This document shows positions 7,980 through 16,093 of a DNA stretch of 64,000 nucleotides, in pieces. Below the pieces are notes generated by a model. The model was not told the DNA's origin. It made no database searches and worked only from the letters and a program-made list of their open reading frames with translations. The DNA lies in NCBI RefSeq assembly GCF_019933235.1, contig NZ_CP082945.1:4216001-4280000 (forward strand), read 5' to 3'. The DNA comes from Streptomyces angustmyceticus (lineage in GTDB: Bacteria > Actinomycetota > Actinomycetes > Streptomycetales > Streptomycetaceae). The position numbers were made by a program, and so were the translations under genes. Each line of letters begins with the position of its first letter. Within the stretch, counting starts at the first letter, position 1.

Positions 7980-8456
7980 TCAGCTACCGCAGGCGCAACC
8001 CGCGACGGGCTCTGCGTCGACGGTCTTGCTCGCACAGCAGGCGTCACCGCCGGTGCTTGCGGACGGGTCGGCGCTCGTGCCGAGTGCGTCGGCGTCGGCC
8101 TTGACGACGTAGACCTCCCACGGCTCCTTGCCGGGGCCGTGCACCCACACCTTGTCCTGGAGGGCGTAGCAGCAGGAGGTGTCGTTCTCCTCGAATGTGG
8201 CGAGGCCGGCGTCCTTGAGGCGGGTGGTGGCGGCCGTCACCTGGTCCGTGGACGCGACCTCCACGCCGAGATGGTCGAGGCGGGTCTCCTGTCCGGGCTC
8301 GCCCTCGATCAACACGAGCTTGAGCGGTGGCTCGGTGAGGGCGAAGTTGGCGTAACCCTCGCGTCGCTTGGCCGGCTCGGTGCCGAACAGCTTCGAGTAG
8401 AAGGTGATCGACGCTTCGAGGTCGCTGACGCGCAGGGCGAGCTGTGCACGTGACAT
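7980..8456 (-). CDS. arsI: ArsI-type organoarsenical C-As lyase / CadI-like glyoxalase-fold protein
   Basis: A 158-residue vicinal-oxygen-chelate protein of the ArsI/CadI family, which breaks the carbon-arsenic bond of trivalent organoarsenicals with Fe(II). Visible signatures are MSRAQLALRVSDLEASITFYSKLFG at the start, metal ligands in the LDHLGVEV and EVYVV strands, and the paired cysteines in ENDTSCCYALQDKVWV that bind As(III). The C-terminal tail adds more cysteines (GGDACCASK and GCACGS at the very end), which fits arsenic capture. ATG 8456 has GGAG nine bases upstream. It is divergent from arsR, sharing the intergenic operator, so it belongs to the same arsenic response. Confidence 0.88.
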   Translation of the reverse strand: MSRAQLALRVSDLEASITFYSKLFGTEPAKRREGYANFALTEPPLKLVLIEGEPGQETRLDHLGVEVASTDQVTAATTRLKDAGLATFEENDTSCCYALQDKVWVHGPGKEPWEVYVVKADADALGTSADPSASTGGDACCASKTVDAEPVAGCACGS

Positions 8457-8484
8457 GGCGAGACTCCGATCGGCTTGCATTGAT

Positions 8485-8545
8485 GTCTGTCGATTCAAGG
8501 TTGCGTCCTGATTCGAGAAACGTCAACATAGAGAAATGTCGAATC
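8485..8545. promoter_or_regulatory. Divergent arsI/arsR promoter region with ArsR-type half-sites
   Basis: TGTCGATTC (8488-8496) and TGTCGAATC (8537-8545) are near-identical direct copies and GATTCGA (8511-8517) an inverted one, spaced across the 80-base divergent gap; the right-hand copy overlaps the arsR start codon. A repressor bound here would shut both arsI and the arsR-acr3-arsC operon until arsenite binds. Assignment is by position and symmetry. Confidence 0.55.
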
Positions 8546-8943
8546 AGGAGCTCGTGGTGATCGAGCGGACCAGCGAAGCCGGTGAATGCTGCCCCGGCCT
8601 GCTTTCGGCCCCGCTCGATGAGGGCCAGGCCGTGGAACTGTCGAAGGTGTTCAAGGCCCTGGGCGATCCGGTGCGGCTCCGGCTGCTGTCGATGATCGCT
8701 TCGAAGGCCGGCGGCGAGGTGTGCGTGTGTGACCTCACTCCCGCGTTCGACCTGTCGCAGCCGACGATCTCGCATCACCTCAAGCTGCTTCGGCAGGCCG
8801 GACTCATCGACTGCGAGCGGCGGGGTACGTGGGTCTACTACTGGCTGCTGCCCGAGATGACCGACCGCCTCGCGGGCATCCTCACGCGTCCCGCGGGCGA
8901 GCCGCTGCCCGCCCGTGCCGAGGCGGACGGGGTGAGCGCGTGA
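8536..8943 (+). CDS. arsR: ArsR-family arsenite-responsive repressor
   Basis: A 135-residue winged-helix repressor. Residues 35-110 read VFKALGDPVRLRLLSMIAS ... EVCVCDLTPAFDLSQPTISHHLKLLRQAGLIDCERRGTWVYYWL, with the As(III)-binding cysteine pair in EVCVCDL and a further cysteine pair near the N-terminus (GECCPG), both usual in actinobacterial ArsR. First gene of an operon whose next gene overlaps its stop by 4 bp (GTGA). It should bind the divergent region and release on arsenite. Confidence 0.93.
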   Translation: MSNQELVVIERTSEAGECCPGLLSAPLDEGQAVELSKVFKALGDPVRLRLLSMIASKAGGEVCVCDLTPAFDLSQPTISHHLKLLRQAGLIDCERRGTWVYYWLLPEMTDRLAGILTRPAGEPLPARAEADGVSA

Positions 8944-10070
8944 GTGCCGCGTCCGAGAAGGCGGTCGCGGGCCGGCTGTCCTTCCTCGACCGCTACCTCG
9001 CCGTGTGGATTCTCGCCGCGATGGCGCTCGGCCTTGGCCTCGGGCGCCTCGTGCCCGGCCTCGGGGATGCTCTCGCCAAGGTGACTGTCACGGGGGTATC
9101 GCTGCCGATCGCGCTCGGTCTGCTCGTGATGATGTACCCGGTCCTCGCCAAGGTGCGTTACGACCGGCTCGACACCGTCACCCGTGACCGTCGGCTGCTG
9201 CTGCCCTCGCTCCTGCTGAACTGGCTCGTCGGCCCGGCGCTCATGTTCGCGCTGGGGTGGCTGTTCCTTCCCGATCTGCCCGAGTACCGCACTGGCCTGA
9301 TCATCGTCGGGCTGGCCCGCTGTATCGCCATGGTCATCATCTGGAACGACCTCGCGTGCGGCGACCGTGAGGCCGCCGCCGTTCTGGTCGCGCTGAACTC
9401 GGTGTTCCAGGTGATCGCATTCTCGGCGCTCGGCTGGTTCTACCTGTCCGTGCTGCCGGGGTGGCTCGGCCTTGAGCAGTCCGGCGGGTTGGGGTCTCCC
9501 CTGCTCGAGCGGAGCCGAGAGCTTGGGGACGTGTCCGTATGGGAGATCGCCCGCAGCGTGCTGATCTTCCTCGGCATCCCGCTCGCCGCCGGCTACCTCA
9601 CCCGCCGCATCGGAGAAAAGGCCAAGGGACGCACCTGGTACGAGTCCACGCTGATCCCGCGCATCGGGCCGTTCGCCCTGTACGGCCTGCTCTTCACGAT
9701 CGTCATTCTCTTCGCGCTGCAAGGCGACGCGATCACCTCGCAACCGCTCGACGTCGCCCGCATCGCGCTGCCGCTGCTTGTGTACTTCGCTCTCATGTGG
9801 GCCGGATCCATGGCACTGGGGCGCTCGGTCGGCTTGGACTACCCGCGTGCGACGACACTCGCGTTCACGGCCGCCGGCAACAACTTCGAGCTGGCCATCG
9901 CGGTAGCCATCGCCACCTTCGGCGCCGCCTCCGGACAGGCCCTCGCCGGAGTGGTCGGCCCGCTCATCGAGGTGCCTGTGCTGATCGGCCTCGTCTACGT
10001 CGCGCTGTACGCCCGGCGCTTCTTCACCGCCCGCACGTCCCTGACCGAGGAAGACCCCGCGCATGTCTGA
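8940..10070 (+). CDS. acr3: Arsenite efflux permease, ACR3 family
   Basis: A 376-residue membrane protein with ten predicted helices, opening VSAASEKAVAGRLSFLDRYLAVWILAAMALGLGLGRL. The family's conserved cysteine is present in the fourth helix (GLARCIAMVIIWNDLACG). The motif TAAGNNFELAIAVAIATFG in the ninth helix is also typical. It exports As(OH)3 produced by the reductase encoded next. Translation starts at GTG 8940 inside the arsR stop, and its own end overlaps arsC by 8 bp, so the three genes are one tightly coupled unit. Confidence 0.93.
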   Translation: MSAASEKAVAGRLSFLDRYLAVWILAAMALGLGLGRLVPGLGDALAKVTVTGVSLPIALGLLVMMYPVLAKVRYDRLDTVTRDRRLLLPSLLLNWLVGPALMFALGWLFLPDLPEYRTGLIIVGLARCIAMVIIWNDLACGDREAAAVLVALNSVFQVIAFSALGWFYLSVLPGWLGLEQSGGLGSPLLERSRELGDVSVWEIARSVLIFLGIPLAAGYLTRRIGEKAKGRTWYESTLIPRIGPFALYGLLFTIVILFALQGDAITSQPLDVARIALPLLVYFALMWAGSMALGRSVGLDYPRATTLAFTAAGNNFELAIAVAIATFGAASGQALAGVVGPLIEVPVLIGLVYVALYARRFFTARTSLTEEDPAHV

Positions 10071-10482
10071 CACCGCCCTGCCCTCCGTGCTGTTCGTCTG
10101 CGTCCACAACGCCGGCCGCTCGCAGATGGCCGCCGCGTTCCTCACGCACCTTGCGGGCGACCGCGTACAGGTGCGGTCCGCCGGGTCCGCCCCCGCCGAC
10201 ACCCTGAACCCGGCCGTTGTCGCGGCGATGGCCGAGGTGGGAATCGACGTCTCGGCCGAGGTGCCCAAGGTGCTCACCGTCGAGGCCGTACAGGCATCCG
10301 ACGTCGTGATCACCATGGGCTGCGGCGACACCTGCCCGGTCTTCCCCGGTAAGCGGTACCTCGACTGGCAGGTGCCCGACCCGGCCGGGCAGGGCGTCGA
10401 AGCCGTGCGCCCCATCCGCGACGAGACCGAGCAGCGGATTCGCGGACTGCTCGACGAGATCGCCCTTGAGGGACAGGCATGA
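10063..10482 (+). CDS. arsC: Arsenate reductase, low-molecular-weight phosphatase fold
   Basis: A 139-residue protein with the CX5R phosphate-binding loop VLFVCVHNAGRSQMA at residues 10-24, and a second cysteine region MGCGDTCPVFPGKRYLDW near 87-104 followed by the general-acid segment DWQVPDPAGQ. It reduces arsenate to arsenite for export by Acr3, using thioredoxin or mycothiol as donor; which of the two cannot be told by eye. It is the last gene of the ars operon and overlaps acr3 by 8 bp. Confidence 0.92.
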   Translation: MSDTALPSVLFVCVHNAGRSQMAAAFLTHLAGDRVQVRSAGSAPADTLNPAVVAAMAEVGIDVSAEVPKVLTVEAVQASDVVITMGCGDTCPVFPGKRYLDWQVPDPAGQGVEAVRPIRDETEQRIRGLLDEIALEGQA

Positions 10483-10492
10483 GCAGGCCGCC

Positions 10493-10813
10493 AGGCCGCT
10501 GACGCCGGAGCGTGATCACTGGGGAGACCTGTGCCCGCGCTTCCCGGATGCGGCCGGATGGCGGGACCGCCTGTCGACCGTGGTGGCCACACACCCTGCC
10601 GACCGCGGCGATCTGTCGGCCGCGCTCATCCGTTCCGACGGCATCGTCGCCTGGGCCGGCGCCCCGGACCTGTCCGCGGACACCGCAGCTCTCGCGACCG
10701 CGCTGCGCACCTGGCCCGGCGAACCGCACACGTGCACGACGAACGGCCAGAAAGGTGAACCTGGTCAACCTGCAGGCAGGAAAAGCACCGGGCAACACAG
10801 AGGGAAGGTCTGA
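10493..10813 (+). pseudogene. C-terminal remnant of a FAD-dependent aromatic monooxygenase-like gene
   Basis: Just after arsC an open frame reads GDLCPRFPDAAGWRDRLSTV, then ADRGDLSAALIRSDGIVAWAGA and LATALRTWPGEP. The 'LIRSDGIVAWA ... LRTWPG' pattern is what closes PheA/TfdB-type flavin hydroxylases (thioredoxin-like C-terminal domain). No start, FAD-binding GxGxxG motif or substrate domain exists upstream, because arsC occupies that space. I read it as a fragment captured downstream of the ars operon; a small unrelated protein is the alternative. Confidence 0.4.
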
Positions 10814-10921
10814 TGGTGTGCGATCCACTCTGACGGTCGGTTCGGCACAGATCTGCCCGCATGCTGTCGAAAGGCCGTCCCCCCTCCGCACCGGCAAAAC
10901 ATCCGAGGAGCAGGAACGACG

Positions 10922-12424
10922 ATGGCACTCGACCCGACAATCTCCCAGGTGAACATGACCCTGGCCGCCCTTGCAGCCACCGGGGCCACCCCGCGTCCGT
11001 CCGGGGAATCCCTGGAGCAGCAGACCAAACGCATCATCAGCGGCATCGACGCGCAACTGAGCGATCCCCGCCTTGCGACGCAGGACTCGTGGGAGCTGGT
11101 GTGGCTGGCCCTGAGCGAGGCCAACGCCAATATGGCCTACCTCGTACGGAGCACCAGCGGCTCGAACGAGTTCGCCGTGGTCGCTCGCGGAACGGACGCC
11201 GATTGGACCGACATCCTCGAAGACCTCGAAGTCGGCACGGTCGTCCAGTTCCCCGAAAGCGGATCGCCGAAGCCCATCTACGTTTCCAAGGGGGCAAAGG
11301 ACGCGTTCACACGAGTGGTCACCGCCCGCTCGATCGCCTCTCCCTCCCCGAACGTCACGCTCGCTCAGGCGCTCTCCGTCGCGCTCAAGGCGGCGCCCTC
11401 CTCGCCACAGCCGACCGTCTATCTGACCGGCCACAGCCTGGGCGGTTGCATCGCCAGCATGCTCGCGCCCTACCTGCAGGCACAGACCTGGACGAACCAG
11501 CCGAAGTTCGCGGTGATGACCTACGCCGCTCCCACCGCCGGCGTGCAGAGCTTCGTCGACTACTTCGACTCCATTCCGTGGGTCATCGACGAGCGCCAGA
11601 ACAACGCCTACGACCTGGTACCGCACGCGTGGGCCGATCTCGACACCACCGCCGACTGGTACCCGAGCCCGGGACCGCAGGCGACCGAAGAAGTGAAGCT
11701 GCTCATCGGGAAGATCGCCAGGCGCACCAACGGCAACGTCTACGTCCAGCCCGGCACGCTCTGCCTGATGAACACCGGATACACGAGCTTTTCCGAGAAG
11801 CTGATCCGCAAGACCATGCAGGACTTCCTCGGCCAGGTCGCCTACCAGCACGCCAACTCCACCTACCTGGACCTGGTGGGGGCACCTGACGTGCCTTCCC
11901 CGCCGGTGGTGACCGACCTGAGCCCCACCTTCGGCGCGGCAGGCGACACGGTGACCATCAACGGCACGGGTTTCAGTAAGGACAGCATGGTCGACTTCGG
12001 CCGCTTCGCCTGCACCGAGCCGCCCACCATCGACCCCTCCGGCCTCAAGATCACCGCCAAGGTCCCCACCGGAACAGGCGTCGTCCACGTCCGCGTCACC
12101 AACACCCTCGGCACCTCCGCGGCAATCCCCATGAGTCAGTTCGCCTACGGCGGACCCGCACCTGTAGTGGTCAGTTCGGTCAGCCCGACCAGCGGAAAGG
12201 TCGGCACCCCGGTCACCATCAACGGCGAGGGCTTCGCCCAGGGCGCCACCGTGCACTTCAAGGACAAGGCATCCGACTCGGTCACGTTCGTCTCCCCCCG
12301 CCAGCTCACCGCAACAGCGCCCGGTCTGCTCGACGTCCAACAGACGGTGAACATCACCGTGACGGTCGGCAAGGCCACCTCTCCCACCAGCCCGGACGAC
12401 GAGTTCACCTACACCGGACGCTAG
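10922..12424 (+). CDS. Class 3 lipase-like alpha/beta hydrolase with two IPT/TIG domains
   Basis: A 500-residue protein. Residues 1-320 are a lipase_3 domain: oxyanion-side strand NEFAVVARGTDADWTDILEDL, nucleophile elbow VYLTGHSLGGCIASML (Ser near 170), candidate acid after KFAVMTYAAPTAGVQ, and a histidine near LVPHAW. Residues 325-410 and 415-498 are two immunoglobulin-like IPT/TIG repeats (PPVVTDLSPTFGAAGDTVTINGTGF and APVVVSSVSPTSGKVGTPVTINGEGF). No signal peptide is visible, so export would need a non-classical route. The substrate is unknown; similar 'lipase plus TIG' proteins are rare enough that I make no pathway claim. It is separated from the ars genes by the fragment above and is likely independently transcribed. 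Confidence 0.8.
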   Translation: MALDPTISQVNMTLAALAATGATPRPSGESLEQQTKRIISGIDAQLSDPRLATQDSWELVWLALSEANANMAYLVRSTSGSNEFAVVARGTDADWTDILEDLEVGTVVQFPESGSPKPIYVSKGAKDAFTRVVTARSIASPSPNVTLAQALSVALKAAPSSPQPTVYLTGHSLGGCIASMLAPYLQAQTWTNQPKFAVMTYAAPTAGVQSFVDYFDSIPWVIDERQNNAYDLVPHAWADLDTTADWYPSPGPQATEEVKLLIGKIARRTNGNVYVQPGTLCLMNTGYTSFSEKLIRKTMQDFLGQVAYQHANSTYLDLVGAPDVPSPPVVTDLSPTFGAAGDTVTINGTGFSKDSMVDFGRFACTEPPTIDPSGLKITAKVPTGTGVVHVRVTNTLGTSAAIPMSQFAYGGPAPVVVSSVSPTSGKVGTPVTINGEGFAQGATVHFKDKASDSVTFVSPRQLTATAPGLLDVQQTVNITVTVGKATSPTSPDDEFTYTGR

Positions 12425-13001
12425 CGCCCGCACGCCCCGTTCCCGCTTGGCGCCGTTGAGTAGCCCCGGGCCCCTGCCGCCGCCCGGCCGACCTGTGCCC
12501 GGGCAAGGATCGCCGCAGGAGCATCCGACCTGCGGCGAGCCGGCTTCCAGAGCTGATGCTGATGGCGGGCCCCGACGACTGGGCGAATTTCAGCCCGACC
12601 AACGTGGCCCCGCACGGCGTCAGCGCGGCTGTTGCCTTCGGCGACGCGGGAATCGCGCTGCAGACCGCCCGCCCTGCGTGCGACGCCACATCCCCGTGCC
12701 TGAGCGCCGTGCTGCCCTCTGGGGTGAATCCGCTTCCCGTTGCGCAGCGGCCCTGGCCGGCAGGGCGGTGGTGCCGTGGCCGACGCGTTCGGCCTGGCGG
12801 GCAACTCCCCCTTCGGGCAAGCGAATTCGCACGCACGAGCCAGGCCTGTGGCGCAGGCCACGAAGAATGCGTCGCGCGATCCGAGATGGGTGCACGTTCC
12901 CGGGACGCGGGCGGGGTGTCAGGCCCCGTCCGCCCGGGGCGTTTTGGCGCCATCGGGCACGCGGAGGGCATGCCCACCCCGGAGAGGGCCGGACAACGAA
13001 C
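12425..13001. other. Non-coding or decayed stretch
   Basis: About 575 bases with no convincing gene. Near 12,502-12,545 the arms GCCGCAGG and CCTGCGGC can pair, which could end the lipase transcript. The long frames that cross into the att copy have no recognisable protein and end in the spurious peptide produced by the tRNA complement. Confidence 0.4.
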
Positions 13002-13077
13002 AAGCCCCGGGGCCCTGACCTGGGGCTTGCATATGGAGCGGGTGACGGGAATCGAACCCGCGCTCTGAGCTTGGGAA
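13002..13077 (-). repeat. att copy 3: tRNA-Gly 3' end plus diverged hairpin
   Basis: The tRNA-derived 43-mer at 13,035-13,077 is identical to the intact gene's 3' half, while the hairpin before it (AAGCCCCGG ... TGGGGCTT) has changed sequence with partly compensating changes. Conservation of the tRNA part with a changed hairpin suggests the integrase target core, not the terminator, is what is shared. Confidence 0.88.
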
Positions 13078-13153
13078 TCAATGGGGCTTTGGCTGTTCAT
13101 TCAGTGCTGACCTGGCGAAATGCTGCTTTCGTGGTCCTCCGGTGGTGTCCCGT

Positions 13154-13206
13154 CGTGCCCCTCGTGACCGGTGTTGACCGGGCTGAAGGGCACGGACGGG
13201 GCACGG
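13154..13206. repeat. Element-end (arm) repeat next to att copy 3
   Basis: Two mismatches over 53 bases to the block at 7731-7783, at the same distance to the right of the att core. The similarity continues more weakly toward 13,290, matching 7800-7870, so the two segments share an element end of at least 200 bases. Confidence 0.65.
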
Positions 13207-13380
13207 TCGTTCGCGATACTTGTGGGGTGGCGCCTTTGGCCGCCGATCAGTGATGAAGGATGGTTCCCAGGAAACCGCCGTACCGTCGGACCGCGCACAC
13301 AACGTTGGCGCGAATTCGGGGACTTCCCCATCGCCCCGCCAGTGCCTTGTCGTCCGTGGCCTCCTGGCCGCAGCTAGGGG

Positions 13381-13617
13381 TCAGCTCGGCTGGTCTCCGG
13401 TGTAGCGGTAGATCCCCCCGCCCGAGTTGACGTGCCAGACGGTGCCGTCGGCGGCGACGCCGATGTCCACGGCTTTGCCGGGGATGCCGATCCAGGGGTT
13501 GGAGTCGTGTCCGGTGTATCGGTACATCTGGCCGAGGGAGTTGACTCCCCACACGTGGGTCCTGGACCCGACCGAGATCGTTGTGAGACCACCGGAGATC
13601 TGCTTCCAGTCAGCCAT
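13381..13617 (-). CDS. Short tectonin-like beta-propeller protein
   Basis: A 78-residue protein starting at ATG 13,617 behind AGGAGGGG. It consists of two tectonin-type repeats: WKQISGGLTTISVGSRTHVW-GVNSLGQMYRYTG and GIPGKAVDIGVAADGTVWHVNSGGGIYRYTG. Full tectonin propellers have five or six such blades, so this is either a domain that oligomerises (as some lectin-like fragments do) or the remnant of a longer protein. It binds sugars or phospholipids in known relatives; nothing here shows the ligand. Confidence 0.65.
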   Translation of the reverse strand: MADWKQISGGLTTISVGSRTHVWGVNSLGQMYRYTGHDSNPWIGIPGKAVDIGVAADGTVWHVNSGGGIYRYTGDQPS

Positions 13618-14043
13618 GTTCGTGTCCCCTCCTTGGCTCGAACGTTGCAAGGAGGAATCTGGTGCTCGACAGGTCGACCCAAACAGCTGGATATGCGGAT
13701 TGACTGCGGAGATAATCTAAAAATCGCTGTTTGTTTGCTTTCGTGCCTAGTGTCTCCAAGGTTCGGCGCGCCCCCACCGCAAGCAGGAGACCGGAAACGC
13801 CGTAACTCACATGGCCGCTGCTTTCGCATCGCCTGGAAGGCGGCCCCGGCCGACGGGTGCGCCGCGCCGTGCCGCCAAACACGGTTGCGGGTATGCGACT
13901 TGTGGTCCTGCCGGCCTTCCTCGACGCCCCTCGACTGGTACGCGGAGAAGGTTCGGGACGGACTGCCGTGTGTGGAGGAGAGGGGCAAGCCGTACCGGCG
14001 GTCCACCTCCGGGCGGAAGTGGCGCAAGGTGCGGGCACTCGTC

Positions 14044-14295
14044 GGCATGCCGGAGGGCTTCCGCTTCTACGGCCGGTGGCACACCGGCCACCCCCTGGCG
14101 ACCCGATCCGGGGCCACCCTCAAGGACACGACGGTCCGCGCCGGCCAGACGTCGGAGAGGGCCGCGCTGATCCACCAGCACTCGGATCTTGAGCGACAGC
14201 AGGAAGTCGCGAGCGGGCTGGACGGCCTCGTGCGGGCCGCTCGCAGCAAGGCCCGCCAGAAGCCTGCTGGTGCTGATCTGCTGTGCGACGCCTGA
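14044..14295 (+). pseudogene. Tyrosine integrase C-terminal remnant with catalytic residues lost
   Basis: Reads GMPEGFRFYGRWHTGHPLATRSG and RAALIHQHSDLERQQEVASGLDGLV to a stop 53 bases before att copy 4. The intact-looking version at 23.7 kb has YDLRHTGH and ALIYQHSD, so here the catalytic Arg of the RH motif is replaced (GRWH) and the nucleophile Tyr is His. Everything N-terminal to GMPEG is missing. It cannot be an active recombinase. Confidence 0.88.
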
Positions 14296-14315
14296 ACTGG
14301 TCCGGACAACAAACA

Positions 14316-14390
14316 AGGCCCAGGTCACTGACCTGGGCCTCAACTCTGGAGCGGGTGACGGGAATCGAACCCGCGCTCTGAGCTTGGGAA
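14316..14390 (-). repeat. att copy 4: tRNA-Gly 3' end plus terminator hairpin
   Basis: Hairpin at 14,316-14,340 and 43-mer at 14,348-14,390, identical to the intact tRNA 3' half. It lies 53 bases after the stop of the integrase remnant, the same distance as at copies 5 and 7. Confidence 0.9.
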
Positions 14391-14610
14391 TCACCGGCGG
14401 TTTGGCTCGCTTATGGGCGCTGACCAGGAGAAACGGCTCGCTGTGGCACTGCTGCGAACCCCGGGGTCGAACCACTGTTGACCGTGGTTCTCCGCCCCAA
14501 CTGGTGCGCTTCTGGTGCGCTGGGGCGCCTCCGGTGAGTCACCCCATGACCCACCGGACAGCTCCTATGGAGGGCCTACGTTCGCCGACCACCTGCGAGC
14601 GGGACTTACA

Positions 14611-14853
14611 TCAGCCCTTGTCTTCTTTCTTCACTTTGTACAGTTCGAGGTCTCTGTTCACGAACAGGTGCACATAGCCGCAGCTCCAGCAGATCAGCCC
14701 GGTCGCCGACTCGTTCGCCCAGCCGAAGTTCATGAGCTCCATGCCGGAGCTGTTGAGCTTCACCTCACGGTCCCGAAACAGATCGCCCTGACAGAAAGTG
14801 CACTTGATCCACACCTTCCCGACAGCCGCACGCACAGGCTTGGCCACACCCAC
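14611..14853 (-). CDS. Small zinc-ribbon protein
   Basis: An 80-residue protein with two CxxC knuckles: KCTFCQ near residue 18 and LICWSCG near residue 53, spaced as in treble-clef or zinc-ribbon folds, ending in a lysine-rich tail (LYKVKKEDKG). Starts at GTG 14,853 or the second GTG two codons later, both after GGGAGAGG. It is the only gene between att copies 4 and 5. No function can be assigned; DNA or RNA binding is a guess. Confidence 0.65.
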   Translation of the reverse strand: MGVAKPVRAAVGKVWIKCTFCQGDLFRDREVKLNSSGMELMNFGWANESATGLICWSCGYVHLFVNRDLELYKVKKEDKG

Positions 14854-14916
14854 ACCTCTCCCAAGAGCAACCGGAGTGGCGCAACCGTCTCGCACCCACC
14901 GCGCAGCGGTCAGCAT

Positions 14917-15266
14917 AGTCAGAGACTCGAACAGGGCCGCGACCTGGAGGGGCCGCGGAGCGCCCCGGCTACCGCGTCATCCCGGCGACCACCCAACGGT
15001 CAGCTTCGCCGAGGGGCGCTCGTAAGTCGCGCGACCCATCGGACAGGCCCCTGGACGTGCGGCAATATCGGGCGCCGAGTTCCAGAAGCGCGGCGCCCTC
15101 CACTTCCGCGCGGTGATCCGCATCGACGGACCGGACGGCCCCGGAACACCGCCGCCGTCCTGGGCAAGCGTCGACCTGCTGACCGACTCGATCCGCGCCG
15201 CCGCCACGCACCCGTACACCTCGGTCACGGCCCCGGCTGCCGGCGACCAGCCCACCCGGACCTTCC
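14917..15266. other. No recognisable gene
   Basis: About 350 bases between the zinc-ribbon gene and the integrase tail; it should hold that gene's promoter. I see no conserved protein frame. Confidence 0.35.
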
Positions 15267-15386
15267 CTGGAGCGGCAACAGGAAGTCGCGAGTGGGCTGG
15301 ACGGTCTGGTGCGGGCAGCCCGCAGCAAGGCTCGCCAGAAGCCTTCCGGTGAGCCTTCTGGTGCGGATCTGGTGCGCGACGCTTAG
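15267..15386 (+). pseudogene. Tyrosine integrase, last 39 codons only
   Basis: Reads LERQQEVASGLDGLVRAARS, KARQKPSGEPSGADLVRDA and a stop 53 bases before att copy 5. The sequence before LERQQ is unrelated to an integrase, so the gene has been deleted down to its tail. The DNA from here to the att copy is almost identical to the segment ending at 23,836. Confidence 0.88.
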
Positions 15387-15406
15387 CCCGGTCCAGACAA
15401 CGAACA

Positions 15407-15481
15407 AGGCCCAGGTCTCCGACCTGGGCCTCAACTATGGAGCGGGTGACGGGAATCGAACCCGCGCTCTGAGCTTGGGAA
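15407..15481 (-). repeat. att copy 5: tRNA-Gly 3' end plus terminator hairpin
   Basis: Hairpin 15,407-15,431 and 43-mer 15,439-15,481, identical to the intact locus, including the TCC loop of the hairpin, so the most recent relative of copy 7 by eye. Confidence 0.92.
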
Positions 15482-16093
15482 TCAGGGGGCTTTCGGATGG
15501 CCAACAGCTTCCTGACCAGCAGAGACGCCGTGACTGGGGTGGGTATGCGCGGTTGAATCTCTGGCCCTTGTTGACCCTTGTTGACCGCCTCATCTGGCAC
15601 GGTACTGGCACGACGAACGGCGTGGCTGGGCCGTGGGAGCGATCCAGCAGAGGCGGGGCCGCTGGGGTGCCGCGGTACTGCTGCTGAGTGTAGGCCGATT
15701 GTGTGCGCAATGGGCTGTACTACTGGGCCGGCGGCATGCCATACCTCGACACGGACCTATGGCTGGAGCGTACGGCTTCAGCGACTGCCCCCCGACCACC
15801 AACCGCAGATCCTCGGCCTGCTCGTCGGCCTCGTCACCGCGGGACTGAGGGCACATGGCGCCGTGGCCTGTAAACGACCTCCGCGCTCGTACGTAAGGCA
15901 GCCCGTCCTGCTGCTGCTGGTGCCGCCGCTGACCGGAGCCTTGGCCAGGAAAGCGACCGATCCTTGGAGGCAACGGGGAACGGGCCGGCGCCAGGGTGCA
16001 CCCGTCTCTACAGCCTGCGACATCTTGGCAAGTCCCCCGAGGTGCCGAGGAAAACCGTTGGGCTGCCCGACTTGCTTCAGGCACGATCGACTC
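15482..16093. other. Element end and unassigned sequence
   Basis: Just right of att copy 5, GTTGACC occurs twice in close tandem (CCCTTGTTGACCCTTGTTGACCG, followed by GGCACGGTACTGGCACG), which looks like repeated integrase arm sites. The rest, about 500 bases up to the acetyltransferase, has open frames but none I recognise. Confidence 0.4.

Noticed and set aside
12556-13068. Long plus-strand frames ending MERVTGIEPAL at several island positions
   Set aside because: The ending is the translation of the complement of the tRNA-Gly 3' half and occurs at every att copy; the preceding residues have no family pattern.
13374-14048. 224-codon minus-strand frame through the tectonin region
   Set aside because: The real frame is the 78-codon one with a strong ribosome site; the larger frame is unrelated in sequence and crosses the integrase relic.
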